This document shows, in pieces, positions 18,164 to 27,090 of a DNA stretch of 62,804 nucleotides. The stretch comes from CALWZE01 sp036644375 (GTDB taxonomy: Bacteria; Bacillota; Clostridia; Oscillospirales; Ruminococcaceae). The notes beneath the pieces were generated by a model. It did not search any database and was not told where the DNA came from. It saw nothing but the letters and a program-made list of their open reading frames with translations. How positions within the stretch are numbered: the stretch's first letter is position 1; every line of letters begins with the position of its first letter. The translations under genes were made by a program, and so were the position numbers. Location: the NCBI GenBank assembly GCA_036644375.1, contig JAVXQD010000009.1, positions 1 through 62,804 of the forward strand. Direction: 5' to 3'.

Positions 18164-19527
18164 TCTTTTCTCTCTCCGATTGGCACATATTCACGCATAA
18201 CGCCAAGATATTTATATGCGGGGCGAATGATGCGATTTCCGAAAAGGCGCTCCTCCATGAGGTGCGCACACCAGCCTGCCGTTCTTGAAACAGCAAACAG
18301 CGGGGTGTAAAGATCAACCGGCATTTTCATTGATTTGAACACAAGACCCGAATACAGGTCAACATTTGCACAAGAATTTTTAACCCCGCGAACCTGCTCT
18401 ACGAGATTTGGCGCAAGCCGCTCAACGGCATTGAGCAAACAAAAGTCATCGCCCATACCTGTGTTTTCGGCAAGCTCTTTTGCATTTTGTCTCAGTATTG
18501 TAGCTCTTGGATCGGTCTTTGTGTATACCGGATGGCCTATTCCATATATCAGTCCGGCACCGTCTCCTGCTTCCCTGTTAAGAATTTTTCTCAAAAAAGC
18601 GGCAATTTCATCATCATCGCGATAGTCGCGGACGCCCTCCTTGATACAGTTGAGCATCTCCATGACCTTGATATTCGCGCCGCCGTGTCGCGGGCCCTTC
18701 AGTGAGCCGAGTGCAGCGCTTATTGCGGCAAATGTATCTGTCCCCGATGAGGTAAGCACGCGGGTGGCAAATGCGGAGTTATTACCGCCGCCATGATCTG
18801 CATGAAGGACAAGGCACAGGTCGAGCAAGCGCGCCTCTTCCTCCGTGAACTTTTTATTTGAGCGATTTGTCCTGAGAATATTTTGTGCCATTGAAAGCTC
18901 GGGCTTTGTCTGGTGAATATACATGCTCTTTTTATCAAAAACCCTGCGCTTGACCTGATAGGCATTTACCATAATGGTGGGCATGCACGCAATCAGCTGG
19001 ATTGCCTGACACATCGTATGCTCAAAGCTCTGATCCTCTGCGTCGTCATCATATGAATAAAGCGCAAGAACCGAGCGCGCCATCTTGTTCATAACATTCG
19101 GCGACGGAGCTTTCATTATCATATCCTCGGCAAACCCGGTCGGAAGATCGCGAAGCTCTGCAATCAGCGCGCGGAACATGTCCATCTGAGCTTTTGTCGG
19201 CAGTGAGCCAAACAGCAGCAGCCAGACAATTTCCTCATATATATACCTGTCTTCTTTTTTTCCGGCTTCAACGATATCTGCAACATCAATGCCCCGATAG
19301 TAGAGCTTGCCGTCGATTGGCACCCGCTCGCCATCTTCCATATCATATCCCACAACATCGCAGATGCTGGTGAGCCCGGCAAGGACACCCGTGCCATTGG
19401 CGTTGCGCAAGCCGCGCTTTACACCGTATTTTGCCCAGTCGTCATTGTTTATATAGTTATATTTTTTGTATTCATCACATAAATATGTGATAGAGTCCCT
19501 TTGGGTCGCCGTTAAATCCTGTAACAA
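18160..19527 (-). CDS. gltA: Citrate synthase
   Basis: A 455-aa protein that condenses oxaloacetate and acetyl-CoA. Catalytic motifs are present: LHADHGGGNNSAF, GPRHGGANIK, GIGHPVYTKTDPRA (His and Asp of the active site) and NVDLYSG. The start is chosen as TTG at 19527 because AAGGGGG lies 8 nt before it; a TTG seven codons further upstream overlaps this site and is less likely. In anaerobes this enzyme usually feeds glutamate synthesis. It heads the run to the membrane protein, the 33-aa peptide and perhaps ppa. Confidence 0.95.
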   Translation of the reverse strand: MLQDLTATQRDSITYLCDEYKKYNYINNDDWAKYGVKRGLRNANGTGVLAGLTSICDVVGYDMEDGERVPIDGKLYYRGIDVADIVEAGKKEDRYIYEEIVWLLLFGSLPTKAQMDMFRALIAELRDLPTGFAEDMIMKAPSPNVMNKMARSVLALYSYDDDAEDQSFEHTMCQAIQLIACMPTIMVNAYQVKRRVFDKKSMYIHQTKPELSMAQNILRTNRSNKKFTEEEARLLDLCLVLHADHGGGNNSAFATRVLTSSGTDTFAAISAALGSLKGPRHGGANIKVMEMLNCIKEGVRDYRDDDEIAAFLRKILNREAGDGAGLIYGIGHPVYTKTDPRATILRQNAKELAENTGMGDDFCLLNAVERLAPNLVEQVRGVKNSCANVDLYSGLVFKSMKMPVDLYTPLFAVSRTAGWCAHLMEERLFGNRIIRPAYKYLGVMREYVPIGERKE

Positions 19528-19594
19528 ATAATTTACCCCCTTCGGCAAATTGAGCAGTGGTTCATTACGCTGTTTTGCATAAATATTAATGTTA

Positions 19595-19621
19595 ATTATA
19601 GCATATTAATTAAAAAATCAA
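19595..19621 (-). promoter_or_regulatory. gltA promoter with extended minus-10
   Basis: On the minus strand TGCTATAAT with TATAAT at 19595-19600, and a weak TTGATT at 19616-19621 with a short 15-nt spacer. The extended TGC suggests recognition with little help from minus-35. A TCAACA core (see the DnaA-box finding) overlaps its upstream edge. Confidence 0.5.
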
Positions 19622-19659
19622 CAGTTATTTTGGCATCAAAACGAAAAAGGAATACACTT

Positions 19660-20679
19660 ATGAAGCAGATGACAGGCCTTGTGATTTTATTTGCACTTTT
19701 TATCGCTCTAACACCGGCAATTGCTCTTCTTTCTCCCAACAAATCGGATTTGAAGGACGCCATTTTTAAGCCCGGAGAAACGCCTGACTCCATTGTGAAT
19801 TCCGAGCCTGAAAAACAAAAATATGATGGTGGCAGCATTCTTGTGCTTGATGAGGCAAGCGGACAAACTCTGTCATTGACCGAGCGTGAATATGTAATTG
19901 GGGCTGTGCTGTGCGAAATGCCTGCACTCTATGAGCCTGATGCGCTTAAGGCTCAGGCTATCGCGACACACACCTATGCCTTATTTGTTAAGGACATGCG
20001 CGAGGCCGCTCCGCTTCCCGAGCTTGCAGGAGCATACTTCAAGGTTAACACATCTGCTTTTTCAGGATATATGACAAAGGATCAGGCCGAAGTGCATTTC
20101 GGCAATAATTTCGAAAAGTATTATTCAAAAATAACTGCGGCGGTCGATTCCACTCTTGACACGGTTTTGAAATATGACGGAAAGCTTATCAGCGCCTGCT
20201 ATCACGCAATTTCACCGGGAAAAACCGAAAACAGTGAAAATGTTTTTTCAAGCTCCGCCCCGTATCTTGTTTCGGTCGACAGCTCGTGGGATTCCGGGGC
20301 GGAAGGCTTTGAAACAGTTGTAGCTCTGACTCCGGGCGAACTTTCCGACATGCTCGGAACAGCCAAACAGGGCTTTGTCCCCTCCGGAGCCCCGTCGGAA
20401 TGGCTCGGCGACACCTCCTATACGGACGCGGGCACTGTTTCCGGAATAAATATCTGCGGGGTTGCCTTGACTGGAACCGAGCTTCGCTCAATGCTGCAGC
20501 TTCGCTCCGCCGCTTTTACTGCACGATTTGAGGACGACAAGTTTGTATTCACCGTTCATGGCTATGGACATGGTGTCGGGATGAGCCAGTATGGTGCAAA
20601 CTGCATGGCAAAAAGCGGCAAAAGCTATAAGGAGATTTTGGCGCACTATTATAAAAACACGAACCTTTCGGCAGCATGA
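19660..20679 (+). CDS. SpoIID-like protein (lytic transglycosylase/amidase enhancer family)
   Basis: A 339-aa protein with an N-terminal membrane helix (GLVILFALFIALTPAIALL) and a SpoIID domain: LTEREYVIGAVLCEMPA with the catalytic-type Glu, DALKAQAIATHTYAL, and the C-terminal GYGHGVGMSQYGANCMA, which is the family signature. SpoIID cuts peptidoglycan during engulfment in spore formers; vegetative LytB-like relatives exist, so sporulation is suggested but not proven. The start at 19660 (ATG) follows a modest AAAAAGG; a TTG ten codons upstream is an alternative. Monocistronic, ending at the 20744 terminator. Confidence 0.88.
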   Translation: MKQMTGLVILFALFIALTPAIALLSPNKSDLKDAIFKPGETPDSIVNSEPEKQKYDGGSILVLDEASGQTLSLTEREYVIGAVLCEMPALYEPDALKAQAIATHTYALFVKDMREAAPLPELAGAYFKVNTSAFSGYMTKDQAEVHFGNNFEKYYSKITAAVDSTLDTVLKYDGKLISACYHAISPGKTENSENVFSSSAPYLVSVDSSWDSGAEGFETVVALTPGELSDMLGTAKQGFVPSGAPSEWLGDTSYTDAGTVSGINICGVALTGTELRSMLQLRSAAFTARFEDDKFVFTVHGYGHGVGMSQYGANCMAKSGKSYKEILAHYYKNTNLSAA

Positions 20680-20743
20680 CGGACACTTTGCTTTTGGTCT
20701 ATGTTGATTTATCTGAGTTTTTTGAAATGCTCTGCGCAAAAAC

Positions 20744-20787
20744 AAAAAAACACGGGAAGCCCGGGGAGAGGCTAAGCGTGTTTTTTT
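20744..20787. terminator. Bidirectional intrinsic terminator
   Basis: AAAAAAACACG (20744-20754) pairs with CGTGTTTTTTT (20777-20787), with an inner AGCC/GGCT pair. It lies between the convergent spoIID and noc-like genes and has A and T runs on both sides. Confidence 0.85.
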
Positions 20788-20815
20788 GCGTATTTGGAAG
20801 AATTGCTATGCTGAT

Positions 20816-21622
20816 TTACCGGCGTGCAAGCGCATCTCGTGACGGAATCCGAATATAGTATTCTATCAGCCCGTCAAAATCATGTCTCTCGCTTGTCGCC
20901 TCTACTCCCGCGTGTTTCATGAGTTCAATTGCGCGGTCAATTGTATTGAAAAAAATACGAACATCCTTTATTGCAATTGTCCGCATTGGAGGTTCATCGG
21001 AATCCATCTGCAGCCGTTCCCGCAGCTGACTTGCGCGGGACGACAGATCAACCGCCTCGTTTGTCAGCCCGAAAAAAAGCTTTGTGCGCTCGCTTTGCGG
21101 AAGCGCAACGACACGATTAATCCACTTTTCAGAAAGACCCGCCGCCTCGCACACCACGCAAGCCTCGCTGTCTAGTGCCAACAGCTTAAGCCGAGCCTCG
21201 ACTGTCTCCTCGCTTATTCCAAGCAGCTTCGCTACATCGAACGGCTTTTTTTGACAGAGTGACATAATTCGATTTATGGTATTCGCCTGTTCGAATACGC
21301 CATAGTCCACCCTGTGCGAGTTTTCGAGAAACGAGCGTATCAGCATCTCTGATTCACTCAGCCTGTCCTCGACAATCGCCGGAACCTTTTTGAGCCCAAG
21401 CCTTTTTGCAACTATCATCCTTCGCTCGCCTGCAATAAGTATATATCCGTCCGAAACCCTGCTGACCAATATAGGTTCGACCATTCCGATGCTGACGATG
21501 CTGTTTTGAAGTTCGTTCAGCTTTTCCTCGTCGAAATAGCGGCGCATCCCAATTATATTCGAGCGAATCTTATTCGTCTTTATGTACGCTGCATGTAGCC
21601 TGTTGTTTGATTTGAACAACAT
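20816..21622 (-). CDS. Noc-like ParB-family protein, divergent
   Basis: A 268-aa ParB/Spo0J-superfamily protein directly downstream of rsmG, the position of noc in Bacillus. Noc is the nucleoid-occlusion factor that binds DNA and membrane to protect the chromosome from septation. The ParB N-domain is visible (EPILVSRVSDGYILIAGERR), followed by ENSHRVDYGVFEQA and a helix-turn-helix (PFDVAKLLGISEETVEARL). Departures from ParB: no QPR in the first box (the region reads NIIGMRRYFD) and GERRM instead of GERRxRA. No amphipathic N-terminal targeting helix is evident. The second ParB of the window (60431) is the canonical Spo0J. The start follows AAAGGCGG within a hairpin. Confidence 0.65.
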   Translation of the reverse strand: MLFKSNNRLHAAYIKTNKIRSNIIGMRRYFDEEKLNELQNSIVSIGMVEPILVSRVSDGYILIAGERRMIVAKRLGLKKVPAIVEDRLSESEMLIRSFLENSHRVDYGVFEQANTINRIMSLCQKKPFDVAKLLGISEETVEARLKLLALDSEACVVCEAAGLSEKWINRVVALPQSERTKLFFGLTNEAVDLSSRASQLRERLQMDSDEPPMRTIAIKDVRIFFNTIDRAIELMKHAGVEATSERHDFDGLIEYYIRIPSRDALARR

Positions 21623-21627
21623 AAGAT

Positions 21628-21668
21628 AACCCGCCTTTCGTTACTATTATGCTAACATAAGGCGGGTT
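21628..21668. promoter_or_regulatory. Inverted repeat covering the noc ribosome binding site
   Basis: AACCCGCCTT (21628-21637) and AAGGCGGGTT (21659-21668) are perfect 10-bp arms around 21 nt. On the minus strand the second arm contains the AAAGGCGG Shine-Dalgarno of the noc-like gene, so pairing would block translation. The same hairpin may also act as a weak terminator after rsmG, but no long T run follows on that strand. Confidence 0.6.
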
Positions 21669-21716
21669 GTTTTACCATATTTTTCCATTTACCAAATTCG
21701 CGGTTTAACTGCGGCA

Positions 21717-22430
21717 TCAAACATTTTTAATGGGGTTTTTTGTTATATTTTTTCCGCTTCTCGGATATTTTGACGGTGTTTGCGATATCTTTTTTATCAC
21801 TACAAGAACTCGCTCCTCTCCGTCGGGCAATTTTAGGGATTTTGTCTCTCTGATTTCTCCTCCGAGCAGGCTGAGCGCGGTCACCGACAGCTCGGTCTCT
21901 GCATATGCCTCGGGTCCCTTCATCGCTACAAACCAGCCCCCGACTTTCACAAGAGGCAGGCAATACTCACACAATGAAGGCAAATTAGCAAGCGCCCGCG
22001 CAGTTACACAGTCAAAACTCTCGCGATATTCACTCCTGTGAGAGAGCTCCTCGGCTCTGCCATGTACGGTCACTATGCTTATGCCAAGGTCGGCGCAGCA
22101 CTCTTCAATAAATACCAGTTTTTTCAAAGTTGCGTCAATCAGTGTGACCTCCGCTTCGGGCTTTGCAATTTTAATTACAACTCCCGGGAAACCCGCTCCT
22201 GTTCCGACATCGGCTACTCGACCTGCGATTTGCGGAAGTGCTGCGCATAAAAGACTGTCAAGCAGATGCTTGTTCTCCACCCCGTCCGGATCGGTAATCG
22301 CGGTGAGGTTCATCACCTTATTCTTCTCCACCAGCAATTCCCCGTATGCGTCAAGCAGCTCGGCCTGCTTGTCTGAAAGCTCAATTTCAAACCCCTTTGC
22401 ATTCTCAATAAGACGCTTTTTATCAATCAT
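21717..22430 (-). CDS. rsmG: 16S rRNA (guanine527-N7)-methyltransferase
   Basis: A 237-aa SAM-dependent methyltransferase. Motif I is VADVGTGAGFPGVVIKI; the upstream MNLTAITDPDGVENKHLLDSL is typical of RsmG (NLTAI, HxxDSL), and VTARALANLP follows. It modifies G527 of 16S rRNA; loss gives low-level streptomycin resistance in other bacteria. It is placed after mnmG in the standard mnmE-mnmG-rsmG-noc order with a 44-bp gap. AAGGAA precedes the ATG. Confidence 0.96.
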   Translation of the reverse strand: MIDKKRLIENAKGFEIELSDKQAELLDAYGELLVEKNKVMNLTAITDPDGVENKHLLDSLLCAALPQIAGRVADVGTGAGFPGVVIKIAKPEAEVTLIDATLKKLVFIEECCADLGISIVTVHGRAEELSHRSEYRESFDCVTARALANLPSLCEYCLPLVKVGGWFVAMKGPEAYAETELSVTALSLLGGEIRETKSLKLPDGEERVLVVIKKISQTPSKYPRSGKNITKNPIKNV

Positions 22431-22474
22431 ATTTATTCCTTTATTGCGCTTTTGCGCATTGTAATTTATGTGAA

Positions 22475-24361
22475 TCAGTCATGCCGTCTTGCGCGCTTCA
22501 GCTTTGTGAGATATACCGTCAGCACTGACATATCCGCCGGATTTACGCCGCTGATTCGGCCCGCCTGCCCCAACGAGAGAGGTTTTATCGCAATCAGCTT
22601 TGCCCTCGCTTCAATGCGCAGACCACCGACGTCGTTATAATCCAGCTCTGCGGGAATTGCCATATCCTCAAGACGCTTCTGCTTGTCAATGGCAGTTTGC
22701 TGCCGCTTTATATATCCGGCATATTTCAACTCTGTTTCCAGTTTTGTCACTATCCTCTGTGTCATTGAGTGAGGTCTTTGCTTATCAAATGGCGCAAGGT
22801 CTTTGTAGGTGATATTCGGTCGGCGCAGCATCTGAGCCATTGATATCCCGCTTTTCAGCGGCTCGTGTCCGCTCTTCTCAAGCAATTGGTTAAGCTCTTC
22901 CGACGGTGCAAGAGTTGTTTTTTCGAGCCTTTTAAGCTCGTCCTCCAGCAACTTCTTATTTTCAAGATATTTCTCGTATTTTTCATCACTCAGGAGTCCG
23001 AGTGCACGACCGATTTCACAAAGACGCAAATCGGCGTTGTCCTGCCTCAGCACAAGCCTGTATTCGCTTCGGCTTGTCATCATACGATAGGGCTCGTTTG
23101 TGCCCTTTGTCACAAGATCGTCTATCAGTGTTCCTATATACGAATTCTGCCGTGTCAAGATAAAAGGTTCCCTGTGCAGAGCGCGATGCGCGGCATTTAC
23201 CCCTGCAACAAAGCCCTGTGCAGCCGCCTCTTCGTATCCGCTTGTGCCATTGAACTGTCCTGCGCCGTACAGCCCGGAAACCATGTGCAGCTCAAGCGTG
23301 GGACAGAGTGCAAGCGGGTCGACACAGTCATACTCGATTGCGTATGCGGGCCGCATAATTTCCACCCTCTCCAGCCCCTCTATTGTGCGATAGAGCTGAT
23401 ATTGCACATCAAGCGGCAGAGAGCTGCTCACACCCTGCAAGTACATCTCTTCTGTGTCAAAGCCACATGGCTCAATAAAAAGCTGATGACTTGTTTTATC
23501 CGGAAAACGCACGACCTTATCCTCGATTGAGGGGCAGTAACGCGGACCGATGCCCTCGATTTTACCCCCGTAAAGAGGCGAGCGGTACAAATTCTGTCGA
23601 ATTATTTCATGGGTGCACTCATTTGTGCGTGCGATATAGCACACAACCTTGTTAGTTATTTCCGATTCTTCCATAAAGGAAAAAGGCACTATTGTATCAT
23701 CGCCTCCCTGGATGCCAAGCTTTGTATAGTCAAGGCTTCGGCGGTGTACCCGTGCGGGTGTGCCCGTTTTAAATCGGCGTATAGGCACTCCGTTTTTCAG
23801 CAGACTTTCCGTCAGCTGTCCTGCGGCGACAATTCCGTCAGGTCCTGATTCTTTTGTGCTGTCTCCGACATAAATTCTGCCCTTTAGGTATGTTCCGGTT
23901 GCTATTACAACGCTTACCGCCTCATGCTCACCGCCCAAAAAGGTTTTGACACCGCGAATTTCACCGTTTTCAGTGATTATTTCGGTTACCTCATCCTGCA
24001 TTATATCGAGATTTTCCTGCGCTTCAAGTGCCTTTTTCATGTACAGATTGTAGGCTCTGCGATCAGTCTGCACGCGAAGCGATTGCACCGCGGCGCCCTT
24101 TGTTGTGTTGAGCATACGGCTTTGAAGGGTTGTGGCATCGGCTGCGCGCCCCATTTCACCTCCGAGCGAATCAAGCTCGAACACAATATGCCCCTTTGCC
24201 GTTCCGCCGATAGACGGGTTGCAGGGCAGATTCGCGATTGCATCAAGCGACAAAGTAAACACCGCTGTTTTTGCACCCAACCGCGCAGAAGCAAGCGCAG
24301 CTTCACAGCCGGCGTGCCCCGCACCGATTACTATTACGTCGTATTTTTGAAATTTGAACAT
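22475..24361 (-). CDS. mnmG: tRNA uridine-5-carboxymethylaminomethyl(34) synthesis protein MnmG
   Basis: A 628-aa FAD protein, normal family length. The FAD motif VIGAGHAGCEAALASARLG opens the protein. Further family signatures are NPSIGGTAKGH, MLNTTKGAAVQSLRVQTDRR and GQFNGTSGYEEAAAQG. With MnmE it installs the cmnm5 group at U34 of certain tRNAs. The start at 24361 is preferred over an in-frame start 17 codons upstream because the Rossmann motif then begins at the usual distance; AAAGGG lies ~10 nt before it. It is 63 bp downstream of mnmE. Confidence 0.97.
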   Translation of the reverse strand: MFKFQKYDVIVIGAGHAGCEAALASARLGAKTAVFTLSLDAIANLPCNPSIGGTAKGHIVFELDSLGGEMGRAADATTLQSRMLNTTKGAAVQSLRVQTDRRAYNLYMKKALEAQENLDIMQDEVTEIITENGEIRGVKTFLGGEHEAVSVVIATGTYLKGRIYVGDSTKESGPDGIVAAGQLTESLLKNGVPIRRFKTGTPARVHRRSLDYTKLGIQGGDDTIVPFSFMEESEITNKVVCYIARTNECTHEIIRQNLYRSPLYGGKIEGIGPRYCPSIEDKVVRFPDKTSHQLFIEPCGFDTEEMYLQGVSSSLPLDVQYQLYRTIEGLERVEIMRPAYAIEYDCVDPLALCPTLELHMVSGLYGAGQFNGTSGYEEAAAQGFVAGVNAAHRALHREPFILTRQNSYIGTLIDDLVTKGTNEPYRMMTSRSEYRLVLRQDNADLRLCEIGRALGLLSDEKYEKYLENKKLLEDELKRLEKTTLAPSEELNQLLEKSGHEPLKSGISMAQMLRRPNITYKDLAPFDKQRPHSMTQRIVTKLETELKYAGYIKRQQTAIDKQKRLEDMAIPAELDYNDVGGLRIEARAKLIAIKPLSLGQAGRISGVNPADMSVLTVYLTKLKRARRHD

Positions 24362-24424
24362 TTTAACGCACCCTTTGGATTGAGTTTTGGTTTTATCAGT
24401 GAAATGAAACATGTCGCTGCTTTG

Positions 24425-25798
24425 CTATTTTCCGACACAGAAGTGTGAGAATACCTCGTCAAGAACCGCCTCGCTTGCATTTTCTCCCGACAGCTCGGAT
24501 AGAGCCTCGAGCCCCTCGCTCAAAAGAGCAAACACCACATCTAAGGTCAGATTATCATTGGCATTTACCGCTTCCTCAACAAGCTCAAGCGCGCGCAACG
24601 CGCACGAGCGCTGTCTCTCATTTGCAAGAATCGGTTCATCGGTATTCAGATTATCAGTTTTTATTGCCTTTGCAACAGCGCGGTCAAGTAAAAGGAGTGA
24701 ATTGTCATCATTTGCGCTGATGAAAACCACATTTTGAAATGCCTGTTTAATTTCGTTCGTATCAATCTCAGATTGTAAATCCGTTTTATTTACGACAGCT
24801 ATTGCCCTTTTGTTTTTCAGGCGCTGTATCAAAGCTCTGTCATTCCCGTCAAGCGGGCGCGAGCTGTCAAATACAGCGAGCACAAGACTTGACTGGTCTA
24901 TCTTTTGTTTTGCAAGCTCTATTCCCATGCTCTCCACAAGATCGTCACTGTCACGGATACCCGCCGTGTCCGCAAGCATAAGAGTTGTTCCTCCGAGACG
25001 CACTTTTTGCTCGACGACATCGCGGGTTGTTCCCGCAATAGGAGTGACAAGCGCCTTTGGCGCTCCTGCAAGAAGGTTTAACAGTGTGCTCTTGCCCACA
25101 TTTGGACTTCCGACGATTGTTGCCGGAACTCCTCGCATGATATCTGTGCCAAGCTCAAAGCTGTCACAAAGTTTTTTAAGCTCGGCTTGCAGCTCACTTA
25201 ACACTCTTGCCAATTCATCGCTGTCAACTTCATCCACATCCTCCTCCGGAAAGTCTATATATGCTGTGATATGTGCCTGCAGCTCAATGATTTTAGCTTT
25301 TAATGATTCGGTTTTGCGGTTCAGCGCACCGTTTACAAGTGCGGCCGCAGCCGCCTCGCCCTGCTTCGACGCGGCGTTGATTATATCACAGACAGCTTCC
25401 GCTTCGGTGAGTGAAATGCGCCCGTTTACAAATGCCCGCCTGGTAAACTCACCCCGTGTCGCCATGCAAGCCCCGCTTTGCAGCGTCTCACGCAGCACTG
25501 TTTCACAGACGACCTCGCCGCCGTGACACATGATCTCAACGGTGTTTTCTCCCGTATAGCTTTTTGGTGCACGATACACAAGCAGAACAGCTTCATCAAT
25601 CAAATGTCCTGCCGAATCACATACCGTGCCGAGCCTCGCCGTAAATCCGGGCAGACCATCAAGCTTTTCTCCGCTTTTCAGACGAACTACTCTGTCTGCG
25701 ACAGCAAATGCGTCCTCACCCGAAATTTTTATAATACCTATTCCCCCCGCACCCGCCGGGGTAGCTATTGCGGCTATGGTATCCATTAAATTATTCAA
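24425..25798 (-). CDS. mnmE: tRNA modification GTPase MnmE
   Basis: A 457-aa protein: N-terminal folate-binding domain (IAAIATPAGAGGIGIIKISG), helical domain, inserted G domain with VGSPNVGKSTLLNLL (G1), DTAGIRDS (G3) and VNKTDL (G4), and the C-terminal FCVGK that ends all MnmE proteins (CxGK Cys). The partner is MnmG downstream. The start is read as TTG at 25798: AAAGGAGG sits 9 nt before it, while the ATG four codons later would be about 21 nt from that site. Confidence 0.96.
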   Translation of the reverse strand: MNNLMDTIAAIATPAGAGGIGIIKISGEDAFAVADRVVRLKSGEKLDGLPGFTARLGTVCDSAGHLIDEAVLLVYRAPKSYTGENTVEIMCHGGEVVCETVLRETLQSGACMATRGEFTRRAFVNGRISLTEAEAVCDIINAASKQGEAAAAALVNGALNRKTESLKAKIIELQAHITAYIDFPEEDVDEVDSDELARVLSELQAELKKLCDSFELGTDIMRGVPATIVGSPNVGKSTLLNLLAGAPKALVTPIAGTTRDVVEQKVRLGGTTLMLADTAGIRDSDDLVESMGIELAKQKIDQSSLVLAVFDSSRPLDGNDRALIQRLKNKRAIAVVNKTDLQSEIDTNEIKQAFQNVVFISANDDNSLLLLDRAVAKAIKTDNLNTDEPILANERQRSCALRALELVEEAVNANDNLTLDVVFALLSEGLEALSELSGENASEAVLDEVFSHFCVGK

Positions 25799-25841
25799 GC
25801 TTATGCTCCTCCTTTGCATCTGCCGTTTTTTGAGGTTTCAC

Positions 25842-25906
25842 GAAAAAAGGTCAAAGACCCTGCGGTGCTCGGAACATAATGTCCGTGCACAGCCGACCTT
25901 TGACCT
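25842..25906 (-). terminator. Complex terminator between jag and mnmE
   Basis: On the minus strand the outer arms AGGTCAAAG and CTTTGACCT (25898-25906 and 25848-25856) enclose an inner GGAC/GTCC-type hairpin, and the stem is followed by TTTTTT. It splits the left origin arm into a rpmH-to-jag unit and an mnmE-to-noc unit. The unusually long 41-nt inner part leaves room for an alternative fold. Confidence 0.7.
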
Positions 25907-25999
25907 CGGTGCGTTCAGATTGAACCTGTATGTTTACTTTTATGCCCTTGAAGCCGAGCCGCATAGCGGCAGCGGTTTTTGATTTCTCGACGGGCATTG

Positions 26000-27064
26000 T
26001 TATAGCTTTATTTTGCCGTAAAGCGGGACTGAATTCGTGGGCTTTAGCTCATCCGCCTTTTGTGCGCTTGTTTTTTCCGGCACCGGTTTCGGCTGTTCCG
26101 GTCTTTGTGGTTTTGCATCGCTTCGGTTAAAGTTGTCTCCGCTCGGACGTGCTCCGTCGCGTTGACCGCTGCCCCTGCCGCTGTATCCGCGCTTATTGTC
26201 ACTGCTGCCGGGTCGTCCGCTGTGATTTCCGCCTCCCTGTCTGCCGCCGCTGATTAGCGAAATTACCACTCTCCTGTTTGGTTCCGTGCCGATTGATTCC
26301 GATTTAACTCCCTCAATCTCCTGAACCGCACTATGCACTATCCGTCTCTCATAAGGATTCATCGGCTCAAGAGTCTGATTGTATCTTGTCTTTTTCACTT
26401 TTGCCGCCTCACGAATAGCGAGGGAGCGCAAAGTTTTTTCTCTTTTTTTGCGATAGTTGGCAACGTCGATGGATATCTTGCAATAATCCTCATCGTCTCG
26501 GCTTCCGATCAGAGTGCAGAGATATTGAATCGCGTCCATAGTCTCTCCGCGTCTGCCGATTATCACCGACGCATCGTCGCCGTCAAGCAAAAATTTTATG
26601 CCGCGCTCGGTTTTCACCGCTTTATACTCAATTTTTTCCGCTCCGATTCCCTGCACAATCCTTTTTAAATATTCAAGCGCATTAGTCGCGGAGTTTCCGA
26701 TTTCGGAAATTTCAATATTTTCTTCTGTCTCGTCCTGCTGAAAATGCTCTTCCTTTCTCGGAGCAAGGGTTTGTGCCTTGACCGGCTGTTCATTCTTCGG
26801 CCGAGGCGCCTGCTCAGCTCTGACCGGCTGCTGCTGCCGCTGCGGTTCGGCAGCTTTCGTCTCCGTTTCCGAAAACAAATCCTTGACCGAAAACGCATCT
26901 TCTATTTTGGTCACTTTTACCTTTGCAGGACTCATTCCGAATAATTTGCGCTGAGCCATTTCGATAATCTCTACCGAAACCTCATCGCGGGAAAGTCCGA
27001 GCTCTGCACAGGCTTTTTCCACTGCTTCATCTGTGGTTTTGCCGGTTGCAATAATCTCATTCAT
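26000..27064 (-). CDS. jag: Jag/KhpB RNA-binding protein with long Gly/Arg-rich tail
   Basis: A 354-aa protein. Jag-N domain at 1-50 (ATGKTTDEAVEKACAELGLS), then a Gln/Pro/Lys-rich linker of about 90 residues. The KH domain contains VIIGRRGETMDAIQYL (GxxG loop). The R3H domain reads MNPYERRIVHSAVQEIEG (R-x3-H). Residues ~275-354 are Gly/Ser/Arg-rich with repeated GR and RG pairs, much longer than in usual Jag proteins. KhpB binds many RNAs, often as a pair with KhpA, and affects cell elongation. It is 26 bp after yidC with AAAAAAGGAG before the ATG. Confidence 0.93.
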   Translation of the reverse strand: MNEIIATGKTTDEAVEKACAELGLSRDEVSVEIIEMAQRKLFGMSPAKVKVTKIEDAFSVKDLFSETETKAAEPQRQQQPVRAEQAPRPKNEQPVKAQTLAPRKEEHFQQDETEENIEISEIGNSATNALEYLKRIVQGIGAEKIEYKAVKTERGIKFLLDGDDASVIIGRRGETMDAIQYLCTLIGSRDDEDYCKISIDVANYRKKREKTLRSLAIREAAKVKKTRYNQTLEPMNPYERRIVHSAVQEIEGVKSESIGTEPNRRVVISLISGGRQGGGNHSGRPGSSDNKRGYSGRGSGQRDGARPSGDNFNRSDAKPQRPEQPKPVPEKTSAQKADELKPTNSVPLYGKIKL

Positions 27065-27090
27065 AACGGATCTCCTTTTTTCGGCTGTTT

